Assembly: GCA_002688875.1 (NCBI GenBank)
Contig: NZDU01000041.1
Location: 1-48,624 of the forward strand
Reading direction: 5' to 3'
Source: Candidatus Pacearchaeota archaeon
GTDB lineage: Archaea; Nanobdellota; Nanobdellia; Pacearchaeales; GW2011-AR1
DNA: 48,624 bases
Shown: one piece after another, positions 1 to 5,705 of the stretch
Numbering within the stretch: the stretch's first letter is position 1
Layout of the letters: each line of letters starts with the position of its first letter
Made by a program: the position numbers and the translations under genes
Notes under the pieces: generated by a model
What the model saw: the letters and a program-made list of their open reading frames with translations, nothing else
The model's database searches: none
What the model was told of the DNA's origin: nothing

Positions 1-423
1 CTTCTCTTCCTCAGTTTTCTCTTCTTTCTTCTCTTCAACTTTTTCAGTTTTCTTCCCACTTTCAACAACAGCTTTAGCCTTCTTCTTCAACTCCCTACTC
101 CTCTTAAACTTCAAAACATCTGGAATATCAACCAACTCCACCCTCACAATCCCATCATCATACTTAACAGCCTTAACCTTAATCCGAGCCGGAGGTTTCT
201 TCTCCCCTCTAAACCTCATCTCATTATTCAAATCAACATCCAACTTTATCTTACCAAGATCTTTATCATAAACCTTCATATGATTCACTAAAAATTCCTT
301 AAGCGTCTTAACAGTCTTCCTACTCCTCTTATATTTAGGAACCTTCAACCATCCCTTCCTAAGCGGAACAATATACTCACGCGACAACACAACCTTGCTC
401 TCAACTTTTTTCTCTTTCGCCAT
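1..423 (-). CDS. rpl31e: Ribosomal protein L31e (3' end outside window)
   Basis: Large-subunit protein lining the peptide exit tunnel region in archaea and eukaryotes. Reading leftward from the ATG at 423 gives 141 codons with no stop before the window edge. The L31e core is in the first ~95 residues (REYIVPLRKGW near the start, then KRSRKTVKTLKEFLVNH). It is followed by an unusually long Lys/Glu-rich tail that is still open at base 1; typical archaeal L31e is about 80-95 residues. It follows L39e by 7 bases, the order normal for archaeal S19e-L39e-L31e clusters. The tail may be a disordered extension or a fusion to another segment; the window cannot tell. Confidence 0.9.
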   Translation of the reverse strand, partial: MAKEKKVESKVVLSREYIVPLRKGWLKVPKYKRSRKTVKTLKEFLVNHMKVYDKDLGKIKLDVDLNNEMRFRGEKKPPARIKVKAVKYDDGIVRVELVDIPDVLKFKRSRELKKKAKAVVESGKKTEKVEEKKEEKTEEEK

Positions 424-430
424 TTTCTAA

Positions 431-637
431 TTATCCCAACTGAGGCTTCCTCTGCCTTCTAGGTTTAATTTTTAATTTTGTCCTTCTCCAATTCCTTCTT
501 ATACTTGTTATAGCCGAAGGATGCACCCTTTTCCCACTTCCATACTTCCTCAAAACAGCCCAAACCGGCGCCCACTTCGTTCTCTTCCCAGCTTTACTCA
601 ACTTAATCTTCCTTTGCTGTTTTCGTTTTTCTCTCAT
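431..637 (-). CDS. rpl39e: Ribosomal protein L39e
   Basis: Tiny, very basic protein of the large-subunit exit tunnel. The 68-residue product carries the family signature RRNWRRTKLKI at about residues 46-56 and a basic N-terminus (KIKLSKAGKRTKWAPVW). It is longer than the usual ~51 residues because of an insertion before the signature (KYGSGKRVHPSAITSI) and a basic C-terminal tail. Its ATG overlaps the stop of the upstream ORFan by four bases (ATGA), so it is translationally coupled. Function is assigned by family; the insertion is unexplained. Confidence 0.88.
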   Translation of the reverse strand: MREKRKQQRKIKLSKAGKRTKWAPVWAVLRKYGSGKRVHPSAITSIRRNWRRTKLKIKPRRQRKPQLG

Positions 638-1065
638 TGTTTAACCACTCCACTATTTAATGATTCTAAATATTTAACCAATTTACTCCTCTTTTCCTTT
701 ACAATTTCTTTTAACTCATTAGGAATATGAGAAAAATTATCTGCAAAATAAAATCCAGGGTCGCCCCTCACTTTTAATCCTGTACTATTATCTTCACCAT
801 TCAAAAATACAACTACACCATCATAATCAGCCCTAGGATTTCTATCTTCATCTTTTTTATAGGCCACAAGTAATGGATTAAAATTATCAAGTTTTATAAC
901 AGCTCCTTCACGATTCCCAGGTACCATTGGTTTCACTTCATAATTTCCAGATTCATACACAATTTTATACTCACCCCTACTTCTTACTGGGAATAATTCA
1001 AAACAACTTTCCCCATCAACAAATCTAAGTCCTCTATGTTTATCTAACGTAGCATTTCCTATCAT
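634..1065 (-). CDS. ORFan inside the ribosomal operon
   Basis: 143-residue soluble protein that I do not recognise. It has a beta-rich, charged N-terminal two thirds and a helical, lysine-rich end (ELKEIVKEKRSKLVKYLESL). No signal peptide or membrane segment is seen. It overlaps the S19e stop by four bases at its start and the L39e start by four bases at its end, so it is firmly built into the operon. In many archaea the gene between S19e and L39e is the PDCD5-like DNA-binding protein. This product does not resemble that short all-helical family, so it occupies the PDCD5 position without being PDCD5. It may be an added ribosome-associated protein or a passenger. Confidence 0.75.
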   Translation of the reverse strand: MIGNATLDKHRGLRFVDGESCFELFPVRSRGEYKIVYESGNYEVKPMVPGNREGAVIKLDNFNPLLVAYKKDEDRNPRADYDGVVVFLNGEDNSTGLKVRGDPGFYFADNFSHIPNELKEIVKEKRSKLVKYLESLNSGVVKQ

Positions 1066-1481
1066 TCTATCCCCTCCATAAATTCCTTACCTTTATCCGT
1101 CAACCTTCTCCCAGCTCTCTTCCCACTCTCATTAAATCTCTCAATCAACCCCTCACTCTCCGCCTGTTGCAACAAAACTCTAATCATCTTCCCACTAGCC
1201 TTCTTAAATTTCTCAGGCTTCATACCCCGATTCTTCTTACTTCCATACCTAGTCTTCAACCTATTAACTCCCACAACATTCTGAACATAAATCTGCCGAA
1301 GTATACTCGCCGCCCGCTTAAACCAAAAATCATTATCAAGCGGAGGCAACTTCTTACTCAACCCACTCTTAACATACAAACTCCACTCCGGCTGCTCAAA
1401 CCCCTCCAACTTCTTAAGAGCCTCAGCTAACTTAGAATTATACTCATTCGCATTCATCGAATACACTATACTGGTTTTCAT
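1062..1481 (-). CDS. rps19e: Ribosomal protein S19e
   Basis: Small-subunit protein of the archaeal/eukaryotic type, needed for 40S/30S maturation. The 139-residue product shows family blocks PPLDNDFWFKRAASILRQIY, LKTRYGSKKNRG and the C-terminal GRRLTDKGKEFM. The start at 1481 is preferred because TSIVYSMNANEYNSKLAEAL matches the usual S19e N-terminus (T-x-V-Y-D-V-P-A-D-E-L). It is the first gene of the minus-strand run S19e-ORFan-L39e-L31e. Upstream sequence to 1597 is a divergent promoter region. Confidence 0.93.
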   Translation of the reverse strand: MKTSIVYSMNANEYNSKLAEALKKLEGFEQPEWSLYVKSGLSKKLPPLDNDFWFKRAASILRQIYVQNVVGVNRLKTRYGSKKNRGMKPEKFKKASGKMIRVLLQQAESEGLIERFNESGKRAGRRLTDKGKEFMEGIE

Positions 1482-1596
1482 TTTTTGTTTTACACTCCAT
1501 CAGGCATCCCTTTCGGAATTAGATAAGCTCGCAGAGCAAATTAACCTAATTATATCTAGAAAAAGAGTTTATAAATCTTACTCTATTGTTCTTATC
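1482..1596. promoter_or_regulatory. Divergent promoter region between S19e and mini-membrane gene
   Basis: AT-rich spacer between the minus-strand ribosomal operon and the plus-strand pair at 1597-1930. A TATA-like element (tttataaat) at about 1568-1576 lies roughly 25 bases before the ATG at 1597, as expected of a leaderless archaeal transcript. No specific element for the S19e direction is clear to me. Confidence 0.45.
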
Positions 1597-1698
1597 ATGA
1601 AAAATTCATCTAAAAAAATGACAAACCTCTTAAATCTCTTACTTCTAATAGCATATATATCTTTATTAATATTCATAATAATAAATCTATTATCATAA
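1597..1698 (+). CDS. 33-residue single-pass membrane miniprotein
   Basis: Short reading frame from the ATG at 1597 to TAA at 1696-1698. It has a basic, polar N-terminus (MKNSSKKM) followed by one long hydrophobic segment at about residues 10-32 (LLNLLLLIAYISLLIFIIIN), a classic one-helix membrane protein. It lies ~20 bases after a TATA-like box and stops one base before the next start (1700), so the two are probably one transcript. Sequence gives no function; it could be a membrane anchor or partner for the next protein. Its small size leaves some doubt that it is translated. Confidence 0.55.
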   Translation: MKNSSKKMTNLLNLLLLIAYISLLIFIIINLLS

Positions 1699-1699
1699 A

Positions 1700-1930
1700 A
1701 TGTCAGGCCCAGGATTCGGAAAAAAACTCTTAGGAAAAGCAAATGTCTATATCCACGAAAAAGGCAAAAGCAACGCACGCATCACTCATATAGACATAGA
1801 ACTCCCCGAACTAAACAAAATAATAAAACCAAAAGAACCAACCTATGTCCAAGGAAAACCTGGAGGGGTATTCATAGGATTAAAAAAGGAAATGATTAAG
1901 AGAGCCGAGGAATTATTAGACAAAGATTAA
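1700..1930 (+). CDS. Small conserved-looking hypothetical protein
   Basis: 76-residue basic soluble protein (ANVYIHEKGKSNARITHIDIELPELN, then GGVFIGLKKEMIKRAEELLDKD split by a proline-rich KPKEPTYVQGKP turn). I do not recognise the family. The pattern of strands then a C-terminal helix would suit a small nucleic-acid or protein binding module, but this is a guess. It directly follows the one-helix membrane ORF. It is A/C-rich on the coding strand, unlike most plus-strand genes to its right, and so belongs compositionally to the left side of the skew switch. Confidence 0.65.
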   Translation: MSGPGFGKKLLGKANVYIHEKGKSNARITHIDIELPELNKIIKPKEPTYVQGKPGGVFIGLKKEMIKRAEELLDKD

Positions 1931-2069
1931 CCAAAAAAGAAACTTCTAAACCACTCTAATATTTGAGCAAAGATATTATAATGCGCCCGTAAAACTATCC
2001 AGCCTTTAGGCTGTGGATATAAGGGCGCGCGACAGTAGAAACGCTTTTACAATTCTAAGTATTAATAAA

Positions 2070-2162
2070 AGAGAGTTAGATTGTAACTCTCTCTAGAATT
2101 TCCAGTGATAGTTAGAACTTTCTCAAACTAATTAAATCTTTCTCTTGCTATTGCAAGAGAAA
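2070..2162 (+). promoter_or_regulatory. Structured 5' leader of the transposase mRNA
   Basis: Two strong hairpins precede tnpA. The first is agagagtta/taactctct (2070-2078 with 2084-2092, loop gattg), itself enclosed by aattcta/tagaatt (2051-2057 with 2094-2100). The second is a 10-bp stem tttctcttgc/gcaagagaaa (2139-2148 with 2153-2162, loop tatt) that ends right at the aaaaaggaga ribosome-binding stretch. Translation repression by leader structure is known for IS200. The position here suggests the same, which is inference. Confidence 0.5.
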
Positions 2163-2175
2163 AAAGGAGACAAAA

Positions 2176-2637
2176 ATGAAACAACAAACACTTAGCGAGA
2201 GCTATAAAGAAATTAAATATGAGAAGATCAACCATATGGTTGGAATGTCGATGTGGCACTTTGAGTGGTGCTCAAAGTATAGATATAAAGCTTTCAGGAA
2301 ATGGAAGTACAAAAAGTTAGCAGAAGGTTGCTTACGAAAGGCAGCAACCGAGTATGGAATCAAATGGTTTGAGCTTGATGTTCAACCAAACCATGTTCAT
2401 GGGAGCGCATCCATTCCAATGACCATGACTCCTTCAAAGGCTTTAGGACTTTTGAAAGGAAGAGCATCTAAACTGTTCTTTGAGAGGTGTCCAAATATGA
2501 GACTTCGATACAAGAAGGGGCATTTGTGGAGTCGAGGAAAGTTTGCAGCTTCATTAGGATTTGTCAATCTTGATGTAGTGAACAATTACATCAAGAATCA
2601 AGACAAACATCATAAAACAAAGTGGATTACGGAGTGA
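2176..2637 (+). CDS. tnpA: IS200/IS605-family Y1 transposase (TnpA)
   Basis: Single-strand DNA transposase that cuts and rejoins element ends through a 5'-phosphotyrosine. The 153-residue length fits the family (~130-155). Visible hallmarks are the HUH motif in VQPNHVHGSASIP (residues ~72-84), the SKALGLLKGRASKLFF helix, LWSRGKFAASLGF, and the catalytic Tyr in VNNYIKNQ near residue 138. A GGAGA-type ribosome site (about 2165-2170) precedes the ATG at 2176. All catalytic features are intact, so it may be active. Its base composition does not follow the strong skew around it, consistent with recent arrival. Confidence 0.93.
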   Translation: MKQQTLSESYKEIKYEKINHMVGMSMWHFEWCSKYRYKAFRKWKYKKLAEGCLRKAATEYGIKWFELDVQPNHVHGSASIPMTMTPSKALGLLKGRASKLFFERCPNMRLRYKKGHLWSRGKFAASLGFVNLDVVNNYIKNQDKHHKTKWITE

Positions 2638-2750
2638 CTAGAGGTTAGGAAGCTGGGGTCCGGAGCGAAGCGGAGGACTGGCCCGAAGGGCCACCCTTTA
2701 GGGCCCAGAGGATGTCACAAAGTATGTATTAGAGTTTAAAAGTGTATCTT

Positions 2751-3122
2751 TTATTTATGGATAAATTGCATTATGTGTAAGGTTAGGATGGCGAATCCTG
2801 CTGCTATTCTTATGATTCTTGTTAGTTGTCTTTTTATTGTTGCGTTTGGATGTTCGAAGATTCTTGCTAGACCTTCGACGATTAGAAATACTCCTGCTAA
2901 GAAAGCTAGGATGTCTATGATTATTGGATCTAAGTAACTGCAAGCGTTTAAGGATTTTTGGCCGTTGAGTTGGACTGTTATTGCAAGGATGATTGCTATA
3001 AGAGATGTTAGTAGAGTTGTTAGTAGAGTTGTTAGTAGAGTTGTTAGGATTGTTTTTTTGAGATTTGTTGAAATGTTCTTTTGAGATTTTTTATTTTTAG
3101 ATATTTTTTCCCTCTTTTTCAT
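2751..3122 (-). CDS. Three-helix membrane protein with TTLL repeats
   Basis: 123-residue protein with a very basic N-terminus (MKKREKISKNKKSQKN) and three predicted membrane segments at about residues 28-52, 66-84 and 102-121. The first segment is built from a perfect Thr-Thr-Leu-Leu repeat encoded by a 12-base tandem repeat. Family unknown to me. It begins 30 bases downstream of the displaced apt 3' end (3152-3274), so before the endonuclease module arrived it was probably the last gene of the salvage operon at 4363-8177. A role in transport or regulation of that operon is only a possibility. Confidence 0.7.
   Translation of the reverse strand: MKKREKISKNKKSQKNISTNLKKTILTTLLTTLLTTLLTSLIAIILAITVQLNGQKSLNACSYLDPIIIDILAFLAGVFLIVEGLARIFEHPNATIKRQLTRIIRIAAGFAILTLHIMQFIHK
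3008..3043. repeat. 12-base tandem repeat, three perfect copies
   Basis: Unit ttagtagagttg repeated three times within the membrane-protein gene. It encodes the (TTLL)n part of the first membrane helix, so copy-number changes would lengthen or shorten the helix by one turn while keeping frame. Confidence 0.85.
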
Positions 3123-3151
3123 GTAGTTGATAAGTGGAGAGGGTATATAAA

Positions 3152-3274
3152 TTATTCACCTTCAAAATCTATCACGGAGAATACGGGCCACTTGGTTAGT
3201 TTGTTTCTTCCTTTTAGATCTGGGAGTTCGATGATGAATGCTATTTCGTGGATTTTTCCTTGGAGTTTTTCGAT
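3152..3274 (-). pseudogene. Displaced 3' end of adenine phosphoribosyltransferase
   Basis: The minus strand here encodes, in one open frame to a TAA at 3152-3154, a stretch homologous to the C-terminus of the APT domain of the fusion at 4363-5643. KLQGKIHEIAFIIEL here matches KLEGKIEEIAFIIEL there; DLKGRNKL matches DLGGREKL; and FSVIDF matches FSVINF. Nineteen of 24 residues are identical in the aligned core. There is no start. The remnant's ending (ELPDLKGR, PVFSV, FEGE) looks closer to textbook APT C-termini than the intact gene does, so the remnant is probably the original end and the intact gene now carries a replacement. Confidence 0.8.
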
Positions 3275-3300
3275 TCGAGGAAAACATTTAAATAATATGA

Positions 3301-3318
3301 ATACATACTAGTATGTAT
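3301..3318. promoter_or_regulatory. 18-bp perfect palindrome over the RHH start codon
   Basis: ATACATACTAGTATGTAT is a perfect palindrome whose right edge overlaps the ATG (3317-3319) of the ribbon-helix-helix protein. A TATA-like tttaaataata lies ~10 bases upstream. Ribbon-helix-helix repressors commonly bind such short palindromes to control their own operon. That this is its operator is inference from position and symmetry. Confidence 0.65.
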
Positions 3319-3469
3319 GAATAATAAATATGAAAGGATTACCATAACCTTACCACAAGATGTTTTGCAAAAATTCAGAGAATTCTGCAAAAGAAATGGG
3401 ATTAATATGAGCTCTAGAATATCCTTGCTTGTGGAAAAAGATTTGAAAGAAAAAAATCCTCTAAAATAG
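3317..3469 (+). CDS. Ribbon-helix-helix DNA-binding protein
   Basis: 50-residue protein with the pattern of an Arc/MetJ-type fold: a short strand (YERITITLP), helix A (QDVLQKFREFCKRNG), a turn, and helix B (SSRISLLVEKDLKEK). Such proteins dimerise to insert a two-stranded sheet in the DNA major groove. It starts inside an 18-bp palindrome, implying self-repression, and lies 22 bases before the endonuclease gene, with which it probably forms one unit. It resembles the antitoxin partner of toxin-antitoxin pairs, so it may keep the nuclease gene silent. Confidence 0.75.
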   Translation: MNNKYERITITLPQDVLQKFREFCKRNGINMSSRISLLVEKDLKEKNPLK

Positions 3470-3491
3470 AATCTTCAAAAAGAAAAATAAT

Positions 3492-4385
3492 ATGAAACAT
3501 GTTGAAATGAGGGATAGAGTGGGAACTTTGCTTAGAAAAGATCTTTCTATAGATGAGATCTCAAAAAAATTATCCATTCCAGTTGGGACTCGGTATCAAA
3601 AAGGAAGCGTTAAATGGTATAAGTATTGTTTAGTAGCTAAAGAAAATCAGAAAAGGGCCATCGAGAAACATTCTGATTTGTATAGTCGAGCTGGGAAAAT
3701 TGCTCAACAAAAGCATCCTTGGTTGGGGAGGATGTTGGGTAAGAAGTATGGTCCTATTCAGGGAAAGATAAATGCTAAAAGATTGAAGGGAAATTCTGAT
3801 TATTTCTCGAAAATGGCTAAGAAACTACATAAAATTAATATAAATCATTCTAGAGATAACATGAGGAAAGCTCATGAAACAATGAAGAAGAAAGGAACTT
3901 TTATTGAGCATCAAAGAAAGGCTGCTCTAAAATGTATGGAAAAAAACCCTGGTCAGTTAAAAAATATGTCTAAGGTAGCACATGAAAAGTATTCATTGGC
4001 ATTGTTAGCCCTTGAGAGTAAAAGGAGAAATTATCCTTATAGGTTTATGAATTGTAGTTTTGATTCAAATGAAGAAATGATATTTTGTGAGAAATTAGTT
4101 GAGTTTGGATTAATTGAAAGACCTATTGAGGGGTTAAATGTTCATTTTAGGATTGGAAGATCTCATGTTGATTTTTTTATTCAAAATAGGATATTTATTG
4201 AATATCATCCTCCGAGGAAGTTTGGTAGAGTAATAGAAACAGAAGAAAGCTACCATAATGATAGGAGGAGTTTGTTAAATGCCTATGGATTTAGTAACTA
4301 TCCTTTAATTGTTGTTTCTAATTTGAGGGAGGCCGAGGATAAATTAATGAATGTTAAGAAGCTTATCCAGAATCTTGAAAATTAA
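3492..4385 (+). CDS. Putative PD-(D/E)XK homing-type endonuclease
   Basis: 297-residue basic protein. The N-terminus (DEISKKLSIPVGT) resembles a helix-turn-helix. The middle (~60-175) is Lys/His-rich with repeated helical units reminiscent of DNA-binding repeats in homing nucleases (AGKIAQQKHPWLGRMLGKK, HETMKKKGTFIEHQRKAA). The C-terminal third fits a PD-(D/E)XK/Vsr-like nuclease: SNEEMIF (acidic helix), HVDFFIQ (metal-binding Asp), IFIEYH (Glu-x-His), then a helix with HNDRR. It ends convergently, overlapping the last 23 bases of the apt fusion. With the RHH gene it separates the apt fusion from an older copy of the apt 3' end. I infer a homing-like nuclease whose target lies in the apt 3' end; enzymatic activity is unproven. 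Confidence 0.65.
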   Translation: MKHVEMRDRVGTLLRKDLSIDEISKKLSIPVGTRYQKGSVKWYKYCLVAKENQKRAIEKHSDLYSRAGKIAQQKHPWLGRMLGKKYGPIQGKINAKRLKGNSDYFSKMAKKLHKININHSRDNMRKAHETMKKKGTFIEHQRKAALKCMEKNPGQLKNMSKVAHEKYSLALLALESKRRNYPYRFMNCSFDSNEEMIFCEKLVEFGLIERPIEGLNVHFRIGRSHVDFFIQNRIFIEYHPPRKFGRVIETEESYHNDRRSLLNAYGFSNYPLIVVSNLREAEDKLMNVKKLIQNLEN

Positions 4386-5643
4386 TTACACTAAAAACTT
4401 TATGCCCTTTTTTTTCAAGTTTTTCCCTTCCGCCTAGGTCATCTAATTCAATAATAAAGGCTATTTCTTCAATCTTACCTTCTAATTTTTGAATTAATTC
4501 AGCCGATGCAAGAGCGGTACCTGCAGTAGCCACCAAGTCGTCGACTAGTAATATGTTTTGGTCGGGTTTTATTGCGTCTTTGTGGATTTCTACTTTGTCG
4601 GTTCCGTATTCTAATTGGTATTCGTGGCTTATTGTTTCGTATGGGAGTTTGTTTGGTTTTCGTATTGGGATTAGTCCGATTCCTAGTTTGTCTGCTAGAA
4701 TTCCTGCGATTATGAATCCACGGGCTTCGATTCCTGCTATGGCGTCGATTGGTTGGTCTTTGTAGCGGTTGTAAAGGATGTTGATTGTTCTTTTCATTGC
4801 TTCTGGATCTAATAATAAGGTTGTTATGTCTCGGAACATGATTCCCGGTTTTGGGAAGTTGGGGATTGTTCTGATTTTGCTTTTTATTAATTGTTGATCT
4901 TTTTTTGCAATTTTTGGGATGACGTTTGTTAGAAGAGTTTTTACTTTTTCTGCGTTTTGTTTCATTGTTTGCATTACCATTTCGAAAGTTACTGGGAATT
5001 CGTCTTCTTTCCAACAATCGTAGTCGGTTGACATTGCTATGCTTGCGTATGGGATTTCTAGTTCCACTGCTAATTGGGCTTCGGGGCATGTGGTCATTCC
5101 GATGATGTCGGCAAAGTTTTTGAACATGAACGATTCGGCTTTTGTTGAGAATCTTGGGCCTTCAATTACCACTATTGTGGCTTTGGAGTGGTGGTTGTAG
5201 TTGAGAAGTTTGGTTTCTTCTATTAGTAATTGTCTTAATTCTTTTGAGAAGGGTTCTGCTGAACTTATGTGTCTTACATCTCCGTATTGATCAGAGAATG
5301 TAAGTTTTCTTAATTTGGTTTGATCTATGAATTGATCTGGGAAAACTAGGTGGCCTGGTTTGATTTCTTCCTTTAAACTGCCAACTGCGCTTGTGGCTAG
5401 GATGTGAGTGCAACCTTCTTGTTTTAGGGCTTTGATGTTGGCTCGGTAGTTTACTTTGGTTGGATAGATCTCATGGTTTTTCCCGTGTCTTGCTAGTATT
5501 ACTACTTCTACTCCGTTTAGTTTACCACATGTTAATTTTGAGCTTGGATCTCCGTAAGGTGTTGTTATTTCTTTTTCGGTGTAGTTTTCTATGAGGTTTG
5601 GGTCGTCTAAACCAGAGCCTCCTATGATTCCTATTTTTACCAT
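4363..5643 (-). CDS. Methylthioadenosine phosphorylase-adenine phosphoribosyltransferase fusion
   Basis: 426-residue cytosolic fusion of two purine-salvage enzymes. Residues ~1-247 are an MTA phosphorylase (MTA + phosphate to adenine + methylthioribose-1-phosphate): GIIGGSGL at 5-12, ARHG, EGPRFST at 161-167 and the MTAP-type base-recognition segment STDYDCW at 205-211. Residues ~248-426 are adenine phosphoribosyltransferase (adenine + PRPP to AMP): IPNFPKPGIMFRDIT, IEARGF, and the PRPP loop NILLVDDLVATAGTA at 363-377. The adenine released by the first domain is the substrate of the second, so channelling is likely. It sits 62 bases after the adenosine kinase-SAHH fusion. Its C-terminus (VINFQDSG) overlaps the endonuclease gene and differs from the displaced original end at 3152. 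Confidence 0.92.
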   Translation of the reverse strand: MVKIGIIGGSGLDDPNLIENYTEKEITTPYGDPSSKLTCGKLNGVEVVILARHGKNHEIYPTKVNYRANIKALKQEGCTHILATSAVGSLKEEIKPGHLVFPDQFIDQTKLRKLTFSDQYGDVRHISSAEPFSKELRQLLIEETKLLNYNHHSKATIVVIEGPRFSTKAESFMFKNFADIIGMTTCPEAQLAVELEIPYASIAMSTDYDCWKEDEFPVTFEMVMQTMKQNAEKVKTLLTNVIPKIAKKDQQLIKSKIRTIPNFPKPGIMFRDITTLLLDPEAMKRTINILYNRYKDQPIDAIAGIEARGFIIAGILADKLGIGLIPIRKPNKLPYETISHEYQLEYGTDKVEIHKDAIKPDQNILLVDDLVATAGTALASAELIQKLEGKIEEIAFIIELDDLGGREKLEKKGHKVFSVINFQDSG

Positions 5644-5705
5644 CTTTTGATAGATAGGATAGTGAGAATTGTTTTTTAAAGATAATAGAAATGTAAAATA
5701 TATAA

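Larger units (their letters stand above)
1981..2716 (+). mobile_element. IS200-type single-gene insertion element
   Basis: Element containing only a Y1 transposase, flanked by structured ends. The left end holds a nested hairpin at about 1982-2028 (gcgccc pairing with gggcgc, inner arm around agcctttaggct). The right end holds tggccc-gaa-gggcca at 2679-2693 and ccc-ttta-ggg at 2694-2703. Both ends share a CCTTTAGG-type hairpin tip, as expected for the imperfect palindromes that TnpA dimers bind. IS200/IS605 elements have no terminal inverted repeats or target duplications, so exact ends are approximate. No tnpB accompanies it. Confidence 0.72.
1931..2750. other. Strand-composition switch point (possible origin or inversion edge)
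   Basis: By eye, the plus strand is C- and A-rich relative to G and T, or pyrimidine-rich over minus-strand genes, up to about 1930 (C well above G at 1081-1440 and 1800-1870). From about 2750 to the right edge it is persistently G- and T-rich, even across genes on the minus strand. A C-rich to G-rich change reading left to right is what is seen at a bidirectional replication origin; an inversion endpoint gives the same pattern. The IS200 element sits on the switch. I see no clear repeated origin-recognition boxes. Confidence 0.4.

Noticed and set aside
2751..3122. The TTLL-repeat membrane protein as part of the IS200 element
   Set aside because: It lies beyond the right-end hairpins, is on the opposite strand and sits 30 bases from the displaced apt end, so it belongs to the salvage operon side.
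4363..5643. The MTAP-APT fusion being a read-through artefact of two genes
   Set aside because: The frame is continuous, there is no stop or internal start with a ribosome site at the junction (~residue 247), and both domains are complete.
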